From contig NC_014734.1 in NCBI RefSeq assembly GCF_000183135.1, forward strand, positions 434,001 to 498,000: a DNA stretch of 64,000 nucleotides, written 5' to 3'. Below, one piece after another: positions 1 through 10,400 of the stretch (position 1 is the stretch's first letter; each line of letters starts with the position of its first letter). Source of the stretch: Paludibacter propionicigenes WB4 (GTDB lineage: Bacteria; Bacteroidota; Bacteroidia; Bacteroidales; Paludibacteraceae). The notes beneath the pieces are model-generated. The model had not been told where the DNA came from. It ran no database searches and worked only from the letters and a program-made list of their open reading frames with translations. The position numbers and the translations under genes were made by a program.

Positions 1-1179
1 TCGTGGAAAATAGATCCGCTTCCTAAAGAGTTTTTCTTGTGGTACAGTCTTTTGTCAATCGGAGTATATGGTTTCTTTATCTCCATAGATTTATTTACCA
101 TGTTTATGTACTACGAAATCGCTCTTATTCCAATGTATTTGCTTATTGGAGTGTGGGGAAGTGGAAAGAAAGAATATGCTGCCATGAAACTAACCCTTAT
201 GTTGATGGGTGGTTCGGCTTTATTATTGGTTGGTATTTTAGGTATTTATTTCGCTTCAGGTGCCACTACCATGAACATTTTGGAAATAGCAAAACTGCAT
301 AGCATTCCGGTAGAAATGCAACGTTATTTCTTCCCGCTTACTTTTATGGGATTTGGTGTGTTGGGTGCATTATTTCCATTCCACACATGGTCTCCCGATG
401 GTCATGCTTCAGCTCCTACAGCAGTTTCGATGTTGCACGCAGGTGTGTTGATGAAACTGGGTGGATACGGCTGTTTTCGCGTAGCAATGTATCTTATGCC
501 AGAGGCAGCACACGAAATGGCCTGGATATTCCTTATTATGACCGGTATTTCGGTGGTTTATGGTGCTTTTGGTGCTATTCACCAAACCGATCTGAAATAT
601 ATCAATGCTTACTCTTCAGTTAGTCACTGTGGATTGGTGTTGTTTGCTATTCTGATGATGAATGAAACTGCCGCTACTGGTGCTATCATGCAAATGCTTT
701 CGCACGGATTAATGACGGCTCTCTTCTTTGCTTTGATTGGTATGATCTACGGACGTACTCATACAAGGGATATTCGCCTGATGGGCGGTTTGATGAAAAT
801 CATGCCTTTCCTTGGTGTTAGTTATGTGATTGCAGGTATGGCATCATTAGGATTGCCAAGTTTAAGTGGCTTCGTTGCTGAAATGACTATTTTTGTCGGA
901 TCTTTCCAACACACAGATATGTTCCACCGAGTATTGACTATTGCGGCTTGTGCATCTATCGTAATTACAGCTGTTTATATCTTGCGTGTTGTGGGTAAAA
1001 TTATCTTAGGTCCTGTATTTGATAAGCATCACGAAGAATTGACCGATGCTGTATGGTACGAACGCATTTCAGTTGTTGTACTTATTGTTTCGATTTTTGC
1101 TATAGGATCTGCACCTTTTTGGATTTCGAGCATGATTCACGAAAGTGTTCTTCCTGTTATAGGACAATTGATTAAATAA
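1..1179 (+). CDS. nuoM: NADH-quinone oxidoreductase subunit M (5'-truncated)
   Basis: Membrane subunit of respiratory complex I, one of the three antiporter-like proton-pumping subunits. The frame is open from base 1, so the true start lies upstream; the TTG at 37 is internal. About 392 residues are visible of a usual ~490-510. Hydrophobic helices run throughout. Family landmarks: YYEIALIPMYLLIG (the Glu in a central helix is the conserved proton-path residue), then HTWSPDGHASAPTAVSMLHA, then a Lys in DLKYINAYSSVSH. nuoN follows after 89 bp on the same strand, the usual nuo order, so this is the 3' end of a nuo operon. Identification is secure at family level; M rather than L rests on order and motifs. 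Confidence 0.95.
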   Translation, partial: SWKIDPLPKEFFLWYSLLSIGVYGFFISIDLFTMFMYYEIALIPMYLLIGVWGSGKKEYAAMKLTLMLMGGSALLLVGILGIYFASGATTMNILEIAKLHSIPVEMQRYFFPLTFMGFGVLGALFPFHTWSPDGHASAPTAVSMLHAGVLMKLGGYGCFRVAMYLMPEAAHEMAWIFLIMTGISVVYGAFGAIHQTDLKYINAYSSVSHCGLVLFAILMMNETAATGAIMQMLSHGLMTALFFALIGMIYGRTHTRDIRLMGGLMKIMPFLGVSYVIAGMASLGLPSLSGFVAEMTIFVGSFQHTDMFHRVLTIAACASIVITAVYILRVVGKIILGPVFDKHHEELTDAVWYERISVVVLIVSIFAIGSAPFWISSMIHESVLPVIGQLIK

Positions 1180-1268
1180 TAACAAGTATACAAGTTGATG
1201 AGTAAACAAGTACACAACTTAGATTCAAGAAATAAACAAATCAACAACTAAACAACTCAACTCATATA

Positions 1269-2690
1269 ATGGATTACAGTAGTTTTTTACAAATGCGCGA
1301 AGAGTTTTCACTGTTAGGAGTGATGATTTTTCTTTTGATTTTCGATATATTTGCCAGCCAAAAAGCGTTGAAGTATTTTCAACCGTTAGCTCTGGTACTT
1401 CTTACAGCACACACCATTATAAATTGTATGCCACGCGATACTTTCAGTATAGCAGGAGGAATGTTCGAATATCAACCCATACACACTTATGTGAAAAGTA
1501 TTTTGAATATTGGAACTATCGTGGTTTTATTACAGGCACACAAGTTCTTGAATGAAGATGCTAATCGCATTAAAAGAGGAGAATTTTACTTCCTGACTCT
1601 TTCTACCTTGTTAGGAATGTATTTCATGATTTCTGCAGGCAACTTCCTGATATTCTTTATCGGACTTGAAACAGCTTCTATTCCTATGGCTACGTTAGTT
1701 GCTTTTGACAAATACAATAGAAAATCGGCTGAAGCCGGTGCTAAATACATACTTTCTGCAGTTTTTGCTTCGAGTATTTCGGTATTTGGTATGTCTTTAA
1801 TCTATGGATCAACAGGTACTCTTTATTTCGCTGATTTAGCCACATTGATTACCGGCACACCTCTTCAGATAATGGCATTTGTATTTTTTGCTGTAGGTTT
1901 GTTTTTCAAAATTTCGTTGGTTCCTTTCCACTTGTGGACTCCCGATGTATACGAAGGAGCGCAAACCAACATTACTTCATACCTCTCTGTCATATCTAAA
2001 GGATCTGCAGTGTTTGTACTCTTTACTTTACTGGTAAAAGTGTTTGCTAATTTGGTAGACCAATGGCAACCGATTTTGTATGGTTTGGCAATTGTAAGTA
2101 TAACAGTAGCTAACTTATTCGCCATTCGTCAACAGAATCTGAAACGTTTCTTAGCGTTCTCTTCTATATCTCAGGCCGGTTATATCTTATTGGCTATTAT
2201 TAGCGGATCAACGATAGGAATGGCTTCGTTGGTTTACTATGTGTTGGTGTATATGTTCTCCAATCTAGCAGCCTTCGGAGTGATTTCTGTGCTTGAAGAA
2301 CGTACAGGAAAGATTAAACTGGATGATTATAACGGTTTATACCAGTCTAATCCTCGTCTAAGCTTTGTGCTTATGCTGGCTTTATTCTCTTTGGCCGGTA
2401 TACCACCTTTTGCAGGCTTCTTTAGTAAGTTCTTTGTTTTCTCTGCAGCAATTGCACAAGGATATTATGTATTGGTATTTATCGCATTATTAAACACTAT
2501 TATTTCATTGTATTATTATCTGCTCGTAATTAAAGCAATGTTCCTGAACAAAAGCGAGAATCCAATTGAAACAGTAAAAAGTGATTTCCCTGTAAAACTT
2601 AGTTTGGTAATCTGTACAGCAGGTATTTTGGTTGTTGGTCTTATCAGCACCATTTACTCACAGATAAGCGCATTAAGTTTCGGTATGTAA
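1269..2690 (+). CDS. nuoN: NADH-quinone oxidoreductase subunit N
   Basis: Last subunit of the complex I operon, an integral membrane antiporter-like subunit. The 473 residues match the usual length. Visible motifs: [17 protein letters not shown] with the conserved membrane Glu, [18 protein letters not shown], and a Lys in [17 protein letters not shown]. The ATG at 1269 follows a short AT-rich spacer without a clear Shine-Dalgarno, as is common in Bacteroidetes. It lies downstream of nuoM and just before a strong terminator, so it closes the operon. Confidence 0.96.
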   Translation: MDYSSFLQMREEFSLLGVMIFLLIFDIFASQKALKYFQPLALVLLTAHTIINCMPRDTFSIAGGMFEYQPIHTYVKSILNIGTIVVLLQAHKFLNEDANRIKRGEFYFLTLSTLLGMYFMISAGNFLIFFIGLETASIPMATLVAFDKYNRKSAEAGAKYILSAVFASSISVFGMSLIYGSTGTLYFADLATLITGTPLQIMAFVFFAVGLFFKISLVPFHLWTPDVYEGAQTNITSYLSVISKGSAVFVLFTLLVKVFANLVDQWQPILYGLAIVSITVANLFAIRQQNLKRFLAFSSISQAGYILLAIISGSTIGMASLVYYVLVYMFSNLAAFGVISVLEERTGKIKLDDYNGLYQSNPRLSFVLMLALFSLAGIPPFAGFFSKFFVFSAAIAQGYYVLVFIALLNTIISLYYYLLVIKAMFLNKSENPIETVKSDFPVKLSLVICTAGILVVGLISTIYSQISALSFGM

Positions 2691-2712
2691 TTGCCTACCG
2701 CCTATATAATAC

Positions 2713-2749
2713 AAAACGCCACTGTAATCTGATTACAGTGGCGTTTTTG
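2713..2749 (+). terminator. Rho-independent terminator of the nuo operon
   Basis: A perfect 16-bp stem (AAAACGCCACTGTAAT / ATTACAGTGGCGTTTT) closes a 3-nt loop and runs into a T tract 23 bp after the nuoN stop. The A-rich 5' flank would let it also serve the opposite strand, where the tRNA gene reads toward it. Confidence 0.9.
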
Positions 2750-2775
2750 GTATAAGTGTCTCTATGTATCACTTC

Positions 2776-2865
2776 TGGCGGAAAGTGTGAGATTCGAACT
2801 CACGGTACAGTTACCCGTACATCGGTTTTCGAGACCGACCCAATCGACCACTCTGGCAACTTTCC
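2776..2865 (-). tRNA. tRNA-Ser (anticodon CGA)
   Basis: Read on the minus strand, a 7-bp acceptor stem GGAAAGT/ACTTTCC is followed by G and an encoded CCA. The anticodon loop CTCGAAA within the TCGGT/ACCGA stem gives anticodon CGA, which reads UCG. A long variable arm (TGTACGGGTAACTGTACC) makes it a class II tRNA, as expected for serine. The T loop is GTTCGAATC. Length 90 nt including CCA. Confidence 0.96.
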
Positions 2866-3201
2866 TGATTATGATTAAAAACGATAAAGAATATCGATTT
2901 GTTCTTTAAATATAAATATAAGTACTTGCTAATATTTAATGATATATTTTTACCACAATAGAACACATAGAAATCATGATAAAAAAGACTTAGGTCACAT
3001 AGTAAAAGTATCTGACGATAATCTTGCTCAGTCTGAAATTATCCCGTATTCGGGATAATGCTATGTGTTCTTAGTCTTATATCTCCTATTTAAAACGAGT
3101 GTGAACTATGTGACAAAAAACATATCAACAATAATTATCATTTACTTACAAGATAGTCATTTCGTAAATATATCCTTAGAGTACTAATGTATTTTGATTT
3201 A
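2866..3201. repeat. Intergenic region with nested inverted repeats (repeat-element remnant)
   Basis: No gene is visible. Three nested complementary pairs are present: GAACACATAG (2961-2970) with CTATGTGTTC (3061-3070), GTCACATAG (2994-3002) with CTATGTGAC (3106-3114), and a central perfect hairpin ATTATCCCG-tatt-CGGGATAAT (3038-3059). The central hairpin has no T tract, so it is not an ordinary terminator. The arrangement looks like a degenerate small interspersed repeat. Confidence 0.55.
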
Positions 3202-4266
3202 TCAATTGATTTTAGCTTTCAGGTAAATATCCAGCATCTTGAATAGTCTTTCACCAATAATATCGGGTGTCATAGAATTGAAAGCTTCGGTATAATCCAA
3301 ATTGACTAGTTCTGAATCACTTAAAATATCGGCTGGTTCAACACCCTGATATTTATCGGATGCATTGGGAAGCCATTCTTTCTTGGCAACTCCCGGAGGA
3401 TAAATTGCTAACGAAGGTATTTCTAAGGCTTGCGATATATGACGTGGACCTCCTTCGTTTCCAAAAAAGAAGTCGGAATTTTTGAGTAACGCACCTAGTT
3501 CCCTGAGTGATTTTGCCTCTACATTTAAAAACACCTGAGACGGATTTCCCATCTTTTCTTTAACCGATTGAGCTACAGAAAACTCATCGCCTACAAAGTT
3601 GAATATTAGTTGAGAGTCATACTTTTCAATAACCCGCAAAAGCACTTCAGCCATATAGTCGATATTCCATATTTTACGTGGAATTCGGGCCGCAATAGTA
3701 CATACAATAATTGGCTTTGAAAAGTGGATACCTTCCTGTATCATGTAGCTTTTAAATTCCGCTTGTTCTTTTTCCGTAATTCCAAGAACAAAATCTTTTG
3801 TCAATTGAAGGTTTAATTCTTTTTGGACGGGCTCAAGCAAAGCCACCATTCTGTCTACATTGCTTTCGTAATTACTAACTTCAATCGTGTGGTTGGAAAT
3901 CAGATTGTATTTTTTGCTGATGCCCAGTTTGTACGGGGTGGGTGAGGAGAACAACGAAAAAAACAGAGTTTTGACAGTCGATCGACAGTCTACAATTATA
4001 TCATAACGGTTTGAGCGTACAATCTTCCATACTTTATGAAGATATTTTACGATATTATCGTTTTCGTCATTCGAGAAAGTAATAAGCTTGTCGATGTCCG
4101 GGTGATTTTCAAACAGCGGAGCTATATTCTCGTTCAGCACATAATGGATTTCTGCGTTTGGGAAACTTTTCTTTAACGAAGAGCATATAGCCGATGATAA
4201 TACCGCGTCGCCAATCCGACGAAACCGGATAACAAGTATCTTATTGATTGTTTTTGTTTTTTGCAT
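3202..4266 (-). CDS. Glycosyltransferase family 9 (heptosyltransferase-like)
   Basis: A 354-residue soluble protein of the ADP-heptose:LPS heptosyltransferase family (GT9), which transfers heptose or related sugars onto lipid A-core on the cytoplasmic face. The N-terminal ILVIRFRRIGDAVLSSAI stretch carries the RxGD signature. The C-terminal FFGNEGGPRHISQALEIPS is the nucleotide-sugar-binding motif of the second Rossmann lobe. It sits 46 bp downstream of the yjbQ-like gene on the same strand. Acceptor and sugar cannot be read from sequence, so no waa symbol is given. Confidence 0.88.
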   Translation of the reverse strand: MQKTKTINKILVIRFRRIGDAVLSSAICSSLKKSFPNAEIHYVLNENIAPLFENHPDIDKLITFSNDENDNIVKYLHKVWKIVRSNRYDIIVDCRSTVKTLFFSLFSSPTPYKLGISKKYNLISNHTIEVSNYESNVDRMVALLEPVQKELNLQLTKDFVLGITEKEQAEFKSYMIQEGIHFSKPIIVCTIAARIPRKIWNIDYMAEVLLRVIEKYDSQLIFNFVGDEFSVAQSVKEKMGNPSQVFLNVEAKSLRELGALLKNSDFFFGNEGGPRHISQALEIPSLAIYPPGVAKKEWLPNASDKYQGVEPADILSDSELVNLDYTEAFNSMTPDIIGERLFKMLDIYLKAKIN

Positions 4267-4312
4267 GCTGTTGTAAAGTCAGTATGTGTATTTTATGAAA
4301 AAGTTGTGTTTT

Positions 4313-4723
4313 TCAACTGATAATTGTTGCCACTATTTGTCGGTTTCCACCTCTGTTCCGAAACTCGCATAAGTAGATACCCTGCCATATTCCAAGGTTT
4401 AATCGACCGCGGGTGATAGGCACAGACAAGCTAACGCCGGCAATAGTTGATTTTGCATGGGCTGGCATATCGTCGCTGCCTTCGAGCGTGTGGTCGTAGT
4501 ATGGTTCGCGTTCTTTTACCAACTGGTCAAATATCTTACTCATATCCGATTGTACATCAGGGTCTGCATTTTCGTTCAATGTTAATGCAGCCGAAGTGTG
4601 TTTAATGAATAAATGGAGTATTCCTGCTTCAGGAAGCGAAGGCAAATTTCGTTCGATTTCGTTTGTAATCAAATGAAATCCCCGGTTCCGTTGGCTTAAT
4701 GAAAATTCAATTTGAGTTAGCAT
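4313..4723 (-). CDS. YjbQ/UPF0047 family protein
   Basis: A 136-residue single-domain protein of the UPF0047/YjbQ family, annotated in some databases as secondary thiamine-phosphate synthase; the physiological role is unsettled. Signatures: LHLFIKHTSAALTLNENADPDV with the conserved His and Asn/Asp, HAKSTIAGVSLSVPI, and the C-terminal GIWQGIYLCEFRNRGGNRQ. Length is typical. It is upstream of and possibly cotranscribed with the GT9 gene. Confidence 0.9.
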   Translation of the reverse strand: MLTQIEFSLSQRNRGFHLITNEIERNLPSLPEAGILHLFIKHTSAALTLNENADPDVQSDMSKIFDQLVKEREPYYDHTLEGSDDMPAHAKSTIAGVSLSVPITRGRLNLGIWQGIYLCEFRNRGGNRQIVATIIS

Positions 4724-5069
4724 TGGAAAAAGATATCTTTTTTATTAAAAGGGTAATAATGAAGAGCCGAGATAATAGAATTTAATAAGGCGTTGAAAAT
4801 AAAATATTTAAAATCCTATTGCGAACGAAATAATAAATTCCAGATAGTTCTATTGCTGAACTTCTAATGTGTAGGTTTCACTTTGCAATATTACTAAAAT
4901 ATCTTCAAGGAATAACGCTAAATTTAAAACAATTAGTTGGTGTTTAAAAGAAAAAGTTTGTCTGTGATTTATAAGCAGGGGAGGGTAGGACTTTAAAAAG
5001 TATTCGGTAGTGAATAGTTTTTAGGCGTTTAAATAACAATACTAATACGATGGAATTAAATTGAGTATG
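4724..5069. other. Gene-free AT-rich spacer
   Basis: 346 bp between two minus-strand genes. I see no ORF with coding character, no RNA gene and no convincing hairpin. It probably contains the promoter of the yjbQ-like gene, but no clear TAnnTTTG box is placed well. Confidence 0.5.
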
Positions 5070-5438
5070 TCACGATTTTCTTTTTGTTTTATATTGAAGT
5101 ATATAAATTGTGACGCTTAGCGTTATTATGCTCATTAGTATTTGAAGCCAGAGTATATCTTTGATTACAAATATAATACTGATAATGTTGGAAATCCACA
5201 TCATACCAATAGCTGCAACTTTCCCCTGAATGGTGATGCCTCTCTCTTCATGATAGTCTCTGATAAGTTGACCGAAGATTTTATGAGTCATTAACCAGTT
5301 ATGTAATCTGTCCGAACTTCGTGCGAATAAAAATGCAGAAAGCAGAACAAACGGAACCGTTGGCAGTAATGGTAAAAAGGCTCCGACTATACCGAGTCCT
5401 AAACTGATCAATCCTAATAATGCTAATATGGTTTTCAA
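5070..5438 (-). CDS. YbaN family (DUF454) inner-membrane protein
   Basis: A 122-residue protein with three to four hydrophobic helices. The N-terminal LGLISLGLGIVGAFLPLLPTVPF and FARSSDRLHNWLMTHKIFGQLIRDY stretches are the hallmark of DUF454 (E. coli YbaN). The family function is unknown. It stands alone on the minus strand with large gaps on both sides. Confidence 0.9.
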   Translation of the reverse strand: MKTILALLGLISLGLGIVGAFLPLLPTVPFVLLSAFLFARSSDRLHNWLMTHKIFGQLIRDYHEERGITIQGKVAAIGMMWISNIISIIFVIKDILWLQILMSIITLSVTIYILQYKTKRKS

Positions 5439-5790
5439 AACAAACTTTTTTTACAATTAACTACGTCAGATTATTTCTGAATCTCTTTTTAATACACACA
5501 GCTAACAATCCTGTATTTTTTTTGTTCAGAATGGTTCTTCTGGCTTTTATAATCAATGAATGCGAATTGTTTTCAGGGGCTTTTTGTAGCAAAGTACTTA
5601 AAAGTTGTAAAGATTTACAATAAAAGGTACTATATGTAAGTTTATAAATGTATGAAACAGTGCAGATGAGATACACACTCTGACGCAGCTTTGAAATAAC
5701 ATTGCTTAAACCTATTGATCCGCTCTATCAGGATGATAGAAATCATATTATAATAAAGTATTTTATAAACTATTTAAACTCAATAAAAAG
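5439..5790. other. Divergent intergenic region
   Basis: 352 bp between the starts of the DUF454 gene (minus) and the coiled-coil lipoprotein gene (plus), so it should hold two divergent promoters. Short overlapping open frames here have no family character. No repeat or RNA structure stands out. Confidence 0.5.
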
Positions 5791-6669
5791 ATGAAGACAA
5801 TTAAATTTTATGCAGTTATTGCAGCGCTCGTATTTCTGACGCCGTCGTGTGTGGAGAATTCAGGAAAATACAAAGCTGTTGTTGCTCAACGCGATTCGTT
5901 GGCTATGGTCAAGCAAACGTTGGACTCCAGTTATAGCCAGACACTTGGAGTTTTGAATGATATTGAAGCCGGATTCTCGGAAATTAATAAGAATGAAAAG
6001 CAAATGCAGGTTAACCTCAAAGGCGTAGAAGGCAGTACTGCTAGCAAAAGAGAGATAATAGCAGCTCAGATGAAAGCCATTAAGGAAACTATGGAGCAAA
6101 ACCGGGCTAAAATAGTAGAACTACAACATTTGGCTACCAAAAAAGGAAAAGCAAATGCTTTGCTGACCGAAACAATTAAGCGCCTGCAAGCCGAAATGGA
6201 AGAAAAAGATATACGTATCAAATCGTTGCAGGATGAGCTTGACCAGAAAAATATCAAAATCACCGAATTGAGCTCTACTGTAGATGCTCAGGGCAAAAGT
6301 ATTGCCGAACAGCAAAGTGCTATTGAGCAACAAAAATCAACCATCAAAGGTCAGGACGCCAGTATTAATACTGTATGGTACTGTGTAGCTACTTCTAAAA
6401 AGCTTAAGGAAGCCAAAGTGATTTCGGCCGGAGGACTATTCAAGAGCCGAAAAGTGTTGAGTACAGAGTTCGACAATTCTGTATTTACACAAATCGATTT
6501 ACGAAATGTATCGTCAATACCTACTAATAGCAAAAGTGTAAAGATACTATCGCTACATCCTCAAAATAGCTATAAACTGGTACCGGGCGATGATAAGAAA
6601 GTTTCTATAGAAATTCTCAATCCGTCGAAGTTCTGGAGCGTATCTAAATACCTTGTTGTGCAGATTTAA
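5791..6669 (+). CDS. Coiled-coil lipoprotein, Cbp1-like
   Basis: A 292-residue protein with a signal peptide ending in a lipobox (FLTPS-C near residue 20), so probably a lipoprotein. Residues ~30-190 are a long Glu/Gln/Lys-rich heptad region predicted to form a coiled coil. A globular C-terminal part (~195-292) begins TVWYCVATSKKLKEAKVI and ends PSKFWSVSKYLVVQI. The layout recalls Bacteroidetes proteins annotated as Cbp1-family collagen-binding adhesins. That name comes from memory of the C-terminal pattern, and adhesion is not shown here. It is monocistronic, ending at a clear terminator. Confidence 0.75.
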   Translation: MKTIKFYAVIAALVFLTPSCVENSGKYKAVVAQRDSLAMVKQTLDSSYSQTLGVLNDIEAGFSEINKNEKQMQVNLKGVEGSTASKREIIAAQMKAIKETMEQNRAKIVELQHLATKKGKANALLTETIKRLQAEMEEKDIRIKSLQDELDQKNIKITELSSTVDAQGKSIAEQQSAIEQQKSTIKGQDASINTVWYCVATSKKLKEAKVISAGGLFKSRKVLSTEFDNSVFTQIDLRNVSSIPTNSKSVKILSLHPQNSYKLVPGDDKKVSIEILNPSKFWSVSKYLVVQI

Positions 6670-6692
6670 AGACAACTAGCGTTCATTTACAG

Positions 6693-6729
6693 AAAAAGCA
6701 ATTACCTGTTTTCGGGTAATTGCTTTTTT
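6693..6729 (+). terminator. Rho-independent terminator
   Basis: A 14-bp stem AAAAAGCAATTACC / GGTAATTGCTTTTT with an 8-nt loop, followed by a T tract. It lies 23 bp after the coiled-coil lipoprotein stop and, being A-rich on its 5' side, may also serve the convergent lipocalin gene. Confidence 0.88.
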
Positions 6730-6757
6730 CGTAATAGCGTTGCGTAAGGCTTGTAAT

Positions 6758-7297
6758 TTATTTCAGGTTTTCATGTTTTACCCATATCAGGTCGGAGGTA
6801 TGATATCCTGCATCAGTGGCAACTTTCAAATATCTCTTTTTAATCTCATCGGGTATGGTAGTTTCACGCGATAGAATCCACAGATACTTAAAACTGGCTC
6901 CACCTACCAATGCATACTTATATTCAGCATCAAGGGTAATGACATTGTATCCCGCATAAAACGGTCCAAAGAATGAAACTTTAAGCATAGCAATGGTGTC
7001 TGCACCTGCGAATTTTGCTTTACCTATAGCTTGTTTCCATTTTCCTTTCTTAGTATTATATCCTTTATTGTCCACCTTAATGGTGCCATTGGTATTTAAA
7101 GAATATTCAGCTGTTGTATTATCCAGGTCTTTTTCATACTTAAAGTCAATCCGGGCTATTTCGTACCATTTACCAAGGTATAATTCTTTATTAAAGGGTT
7201 CAACAGCTTTTACACCTTTGGGTATTGAGGAACATGAAATCAATCCTGTCATAATGATAAAGATTTTAAGGATGTATAATAATTTTGATGTTCTCAT
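6758..7297 (-). CDS. Blc-family bacterial lipocalin lipoprotein
   Basis: A 179-residue outer-membrane-type lipocalin. The signal peptide ends in a lipobox (GLIS-C near residue 22). The first lipocalin structural motif appears as YLGKWYEIARIDFKYEK, and WILSRETTIPDEIKKRYL supplies the C-terminal strand-helix element. Blc-type lipocalins bind fatty acids or lysophospholipids during envelope stress. It lies downstream of the sensor kinase on the same strand with a 149-bp gap. Confidence 0.92.
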   Translation of the reverse strand: MRTSKLLYILKIFIIMTGLISCSSIPKGVKAVEPFNKELYLGKWYEIARIDFKYEKDLDNTTAEYSLNTNGTIKVDNKGYNTKKGKWKQAIGKAKFAGADTIAMLKVSFFGPFYAGYNVITLDAEYKYALVGGASFKYLWILSRETTIPDEIKKRYLKVATDAGYHTSDLIWVKHENLK

Positions 7298-7446
7298 TGA
7301 CTGATTGAATAAGTAATTTGTTCTCTCAGATAAACTTTATTAAGTTGTTTATTCTCAGAATAGGGCGATTGCACTGCTTCCTGTATATACAACTAACAAC
7401 ATGCTATTCATTTTGTTTTGATACGATTTATAAGGCCGAAACAAAA

Positions 7447-10400
7447 TTAAGGCAAAATAGGTATTTCTATACGTATCGATGTTCCTGCTCCAACATGGCT
7501 TTCGATATTAATGTTACCATCCAACAAGGTTACTCGTTCTTTCATTCCTATCAGTCCATAAGAGTTTATTTTGCCCGGGCTGTTCATGTCAAATCCACAA
7601 CCATTGTCTTCAATTTGAAACGTCAGAGTTTTATTGGTACTGCAAACAGCTACTTTTATGTTGGTCGCATTTGCATGTTTAACTATATTGGACAATGATT
7701 CTTGCAATATTCTATACAGTGCAACAGTTTGTTCTTGAGAGAGTTCAATTTTATCCACGTTTTTTTCGAACTTACAATTAATTTTAAACCTCTCACGGAA
7801 ATTATTGATATATATTGTAGCTGCTTCTATGAAGCCCAGGTGATTTAGTGTTTCTGAACGTAAATCCGACATTATTCTTCGAGCTATTCCGATAGTTTTA
7901 TTTGTTAGATCAAGCATTTTTGTCATCTCTTTATCTATTGACTCAGCTGACAAACCGTTGAGCGGATTTGTTAGTTTCTTTTTCAAAATGCCCATGTCTA
8001 TTTTCATAGCTACCAGTATTTGTCCCAGATCATCATGTATTTCTCGTGCCAATGCTATTTTTTCTTCTTCGCGAATACTTTGCAAATGTCCTGCAAATTC
8101 TCTGAGTTGCTGTTTCGATTTGGATAAGTTATCTTCTGCTTGCTTTCGTTGTGTAATATCTCTTATGATAAATACCATACCGGTAGGGTTGTCATTATTA
8201 TCTTTTATTATGTCCCCATTAATTTCAGACGTAAATACTTCCCCATTGGAGCGTATCATTTGATACTCAATGGAGCCTATGTATTCTTCAAACATTAATT
8301 TGAGATTGTTTTTTACTCGTTCATGTTCATCGGGATGTATAAATTCAAAAATTGAATGACCAACTATACTATTGATATCTTCGGTTATATACATTTGTTT
8401 CACAATGGGAGAAATTGTTTTCACAGTTCCATCTAATCCAATTACTACTATAACATCGGGTGAAGCATTTATTATGCTTCTGTAGAGAGCTTCGTTTCCA
8501 TAAAGTATGTCTACCCATTTTTTTTTCTCGGTAATATCCTGCAAGGTGAATCCAAGGCTTATTATACGCCCGTTTGTATCAAACTCGGATTTTCCAACTA
8601 CATTCAGCCAACGTTCCTGATGATCGTTCTGGCGAATAATTTTAAATTCTGCTTCCATTGTCGGAAGCCTTTTAGGAATAAACTCATTGAGAAAATCATT
8701 TTTGAGCTTTTCTAACATATCCGGATGAATTATATTAATCCAATTTTCGATTTTCTTCTCGTATTTTTCATCTATCCCAATAATTTGATCCATCATCGAT
8801 GAGGATTCCCAGCTTCCTTTATTGAAATTAATCAAAGCATAGCCTATACCTGCAATTTTTTCACCTTCTTCAAGCTGATACTGTTTTTGTTTTAAACTGT
8901 TTTCTATTCGTTTACGATAACTAATGTCGCTTAGAAAACCGATATATTCGTTCTCAGACATTCTGACAGTGTCAGCAATTACATGTTTTATTTTGCCCGA
9001 TTTGGTCTGAATTTGGAGCTCATCTGCAGCCAGTCCGTAATCAATTGCTTTTTGTATATGACGAGTAAATTTTGTACGATCAACATCTGCAACCAGTAAC
9101 GATATATCCATTGAAAGTAACTCCTCAGAATTATACCCGGTTATTCTTGAAGCTGCATGGTTTACTTCGGTCAGTTGTTTGGAAGTGGTCCAAACGACTA
9201 CAGCATAAGGCGAAAATTCAATGTAGCTTCGCAACCTCGATTCACTTAATCTCAGCATATCCTCCATGTGTTTTCGCTGAGATATGTCACGTATAAATCC
9301 TTCAATATGTGTTGGATTGCCGTAGTTGTCGTATGTCAGGTTAGCACTGATAGAAACCGGAATCAATCCTTCTCCGCTGACATATAGATTAGTGCAATAA
9401 TCGTGTATTCGTTTTTCAGCATGTATTTTCTCTTTAAATTCTTGCCATTTTTCTTCAAAAATGCAAAATTTATTGTATTTCTGTCCAATAATGTCTTCAC
9501 GTTTGATTTTTGTATAATGTTTTAATGCCGGACTTATCTCACAAACTTTATAATCAGTTGTGTCAATTTTATAATATACATCCAACGCATTTTCAAAAAT
9601 CATCTTGTATTTTTCTTCATTTAGTTGAGCCTGTTCTTCCTCTTTTTTCAGGTCGGTTATGTCTTGTAAGGTACCGACAACAGTAAGAGTATTATCCTCA
9701 TTGTTTCTAATCACAACACCATTATCATGTACCCAACGCTCTTCGTTATTGTGTTGTTTTATTATTTTATAGCTCCTGCTATAGGATGTTTTATTGTTAG
9801 ATACTATATCATCTACACAGTTGATAATTTCGCCTTTGAAGTCAGGATGAATCAAATCCACCCATTCTTTATGGGATCTTATTCTTTGGTTATTCAGCCC
9901 TAAAATTTCGTAAAGAGACTTTGAACCATACCATTTATCTTCTTGAGGACGTGTAGTATAAGTTGCTATTGATGCTATTTGTTGGGTTTTTCTGAGAAAC
10001 TGAATTGTTTCAATATAGCCATCGTTGTTGTTTTTTTCAATAGTAACATCTTCGAACGAGAATATAACTTCCAAAAGTTTATTTTCGGCAGAGTATATAT
10101 GATTACTATTCAATTTAATCCATATGATTTTTCCTTTATTTACCGATATTCCAAGAAGCACATTTTCAATTGGATTTAAATTATCTGCTATTAAGTTTGC
10201 AAAATGATCTCTTATATCTATCTTTTCTCCACGGATATTGTAAATTTCAATTGCAAAATCATAAATACTGAAGCCTTTGTATGTATCGGGTTGAAGATTA
10301 AAAATGCTGTAAGATGCCGAGTTGTGATAGATAATTCGGGAGTCAGGATCAATTGCTACTACCCCTTGATTTATATGGTTTAATCTTATTTCATAATTAG

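Noticed and set aside
1180-1268. AACAAGT-rich repeats between nuoM and nuoN
   Set aside because: Short low-complexity AC-rich sequence without a regular unit; typical intercistronic spacer.
5420-5676. Two overlapping short frames on opposite strands
   Set aside because: They lie in a divergent promoter region, overlap each other, and have no protein character.
6993-7698. Plus-strand frames opposite the lipocalin and kinase genes
   Set aside because: They are antisense to well-supported coding genes and carry no motifs.
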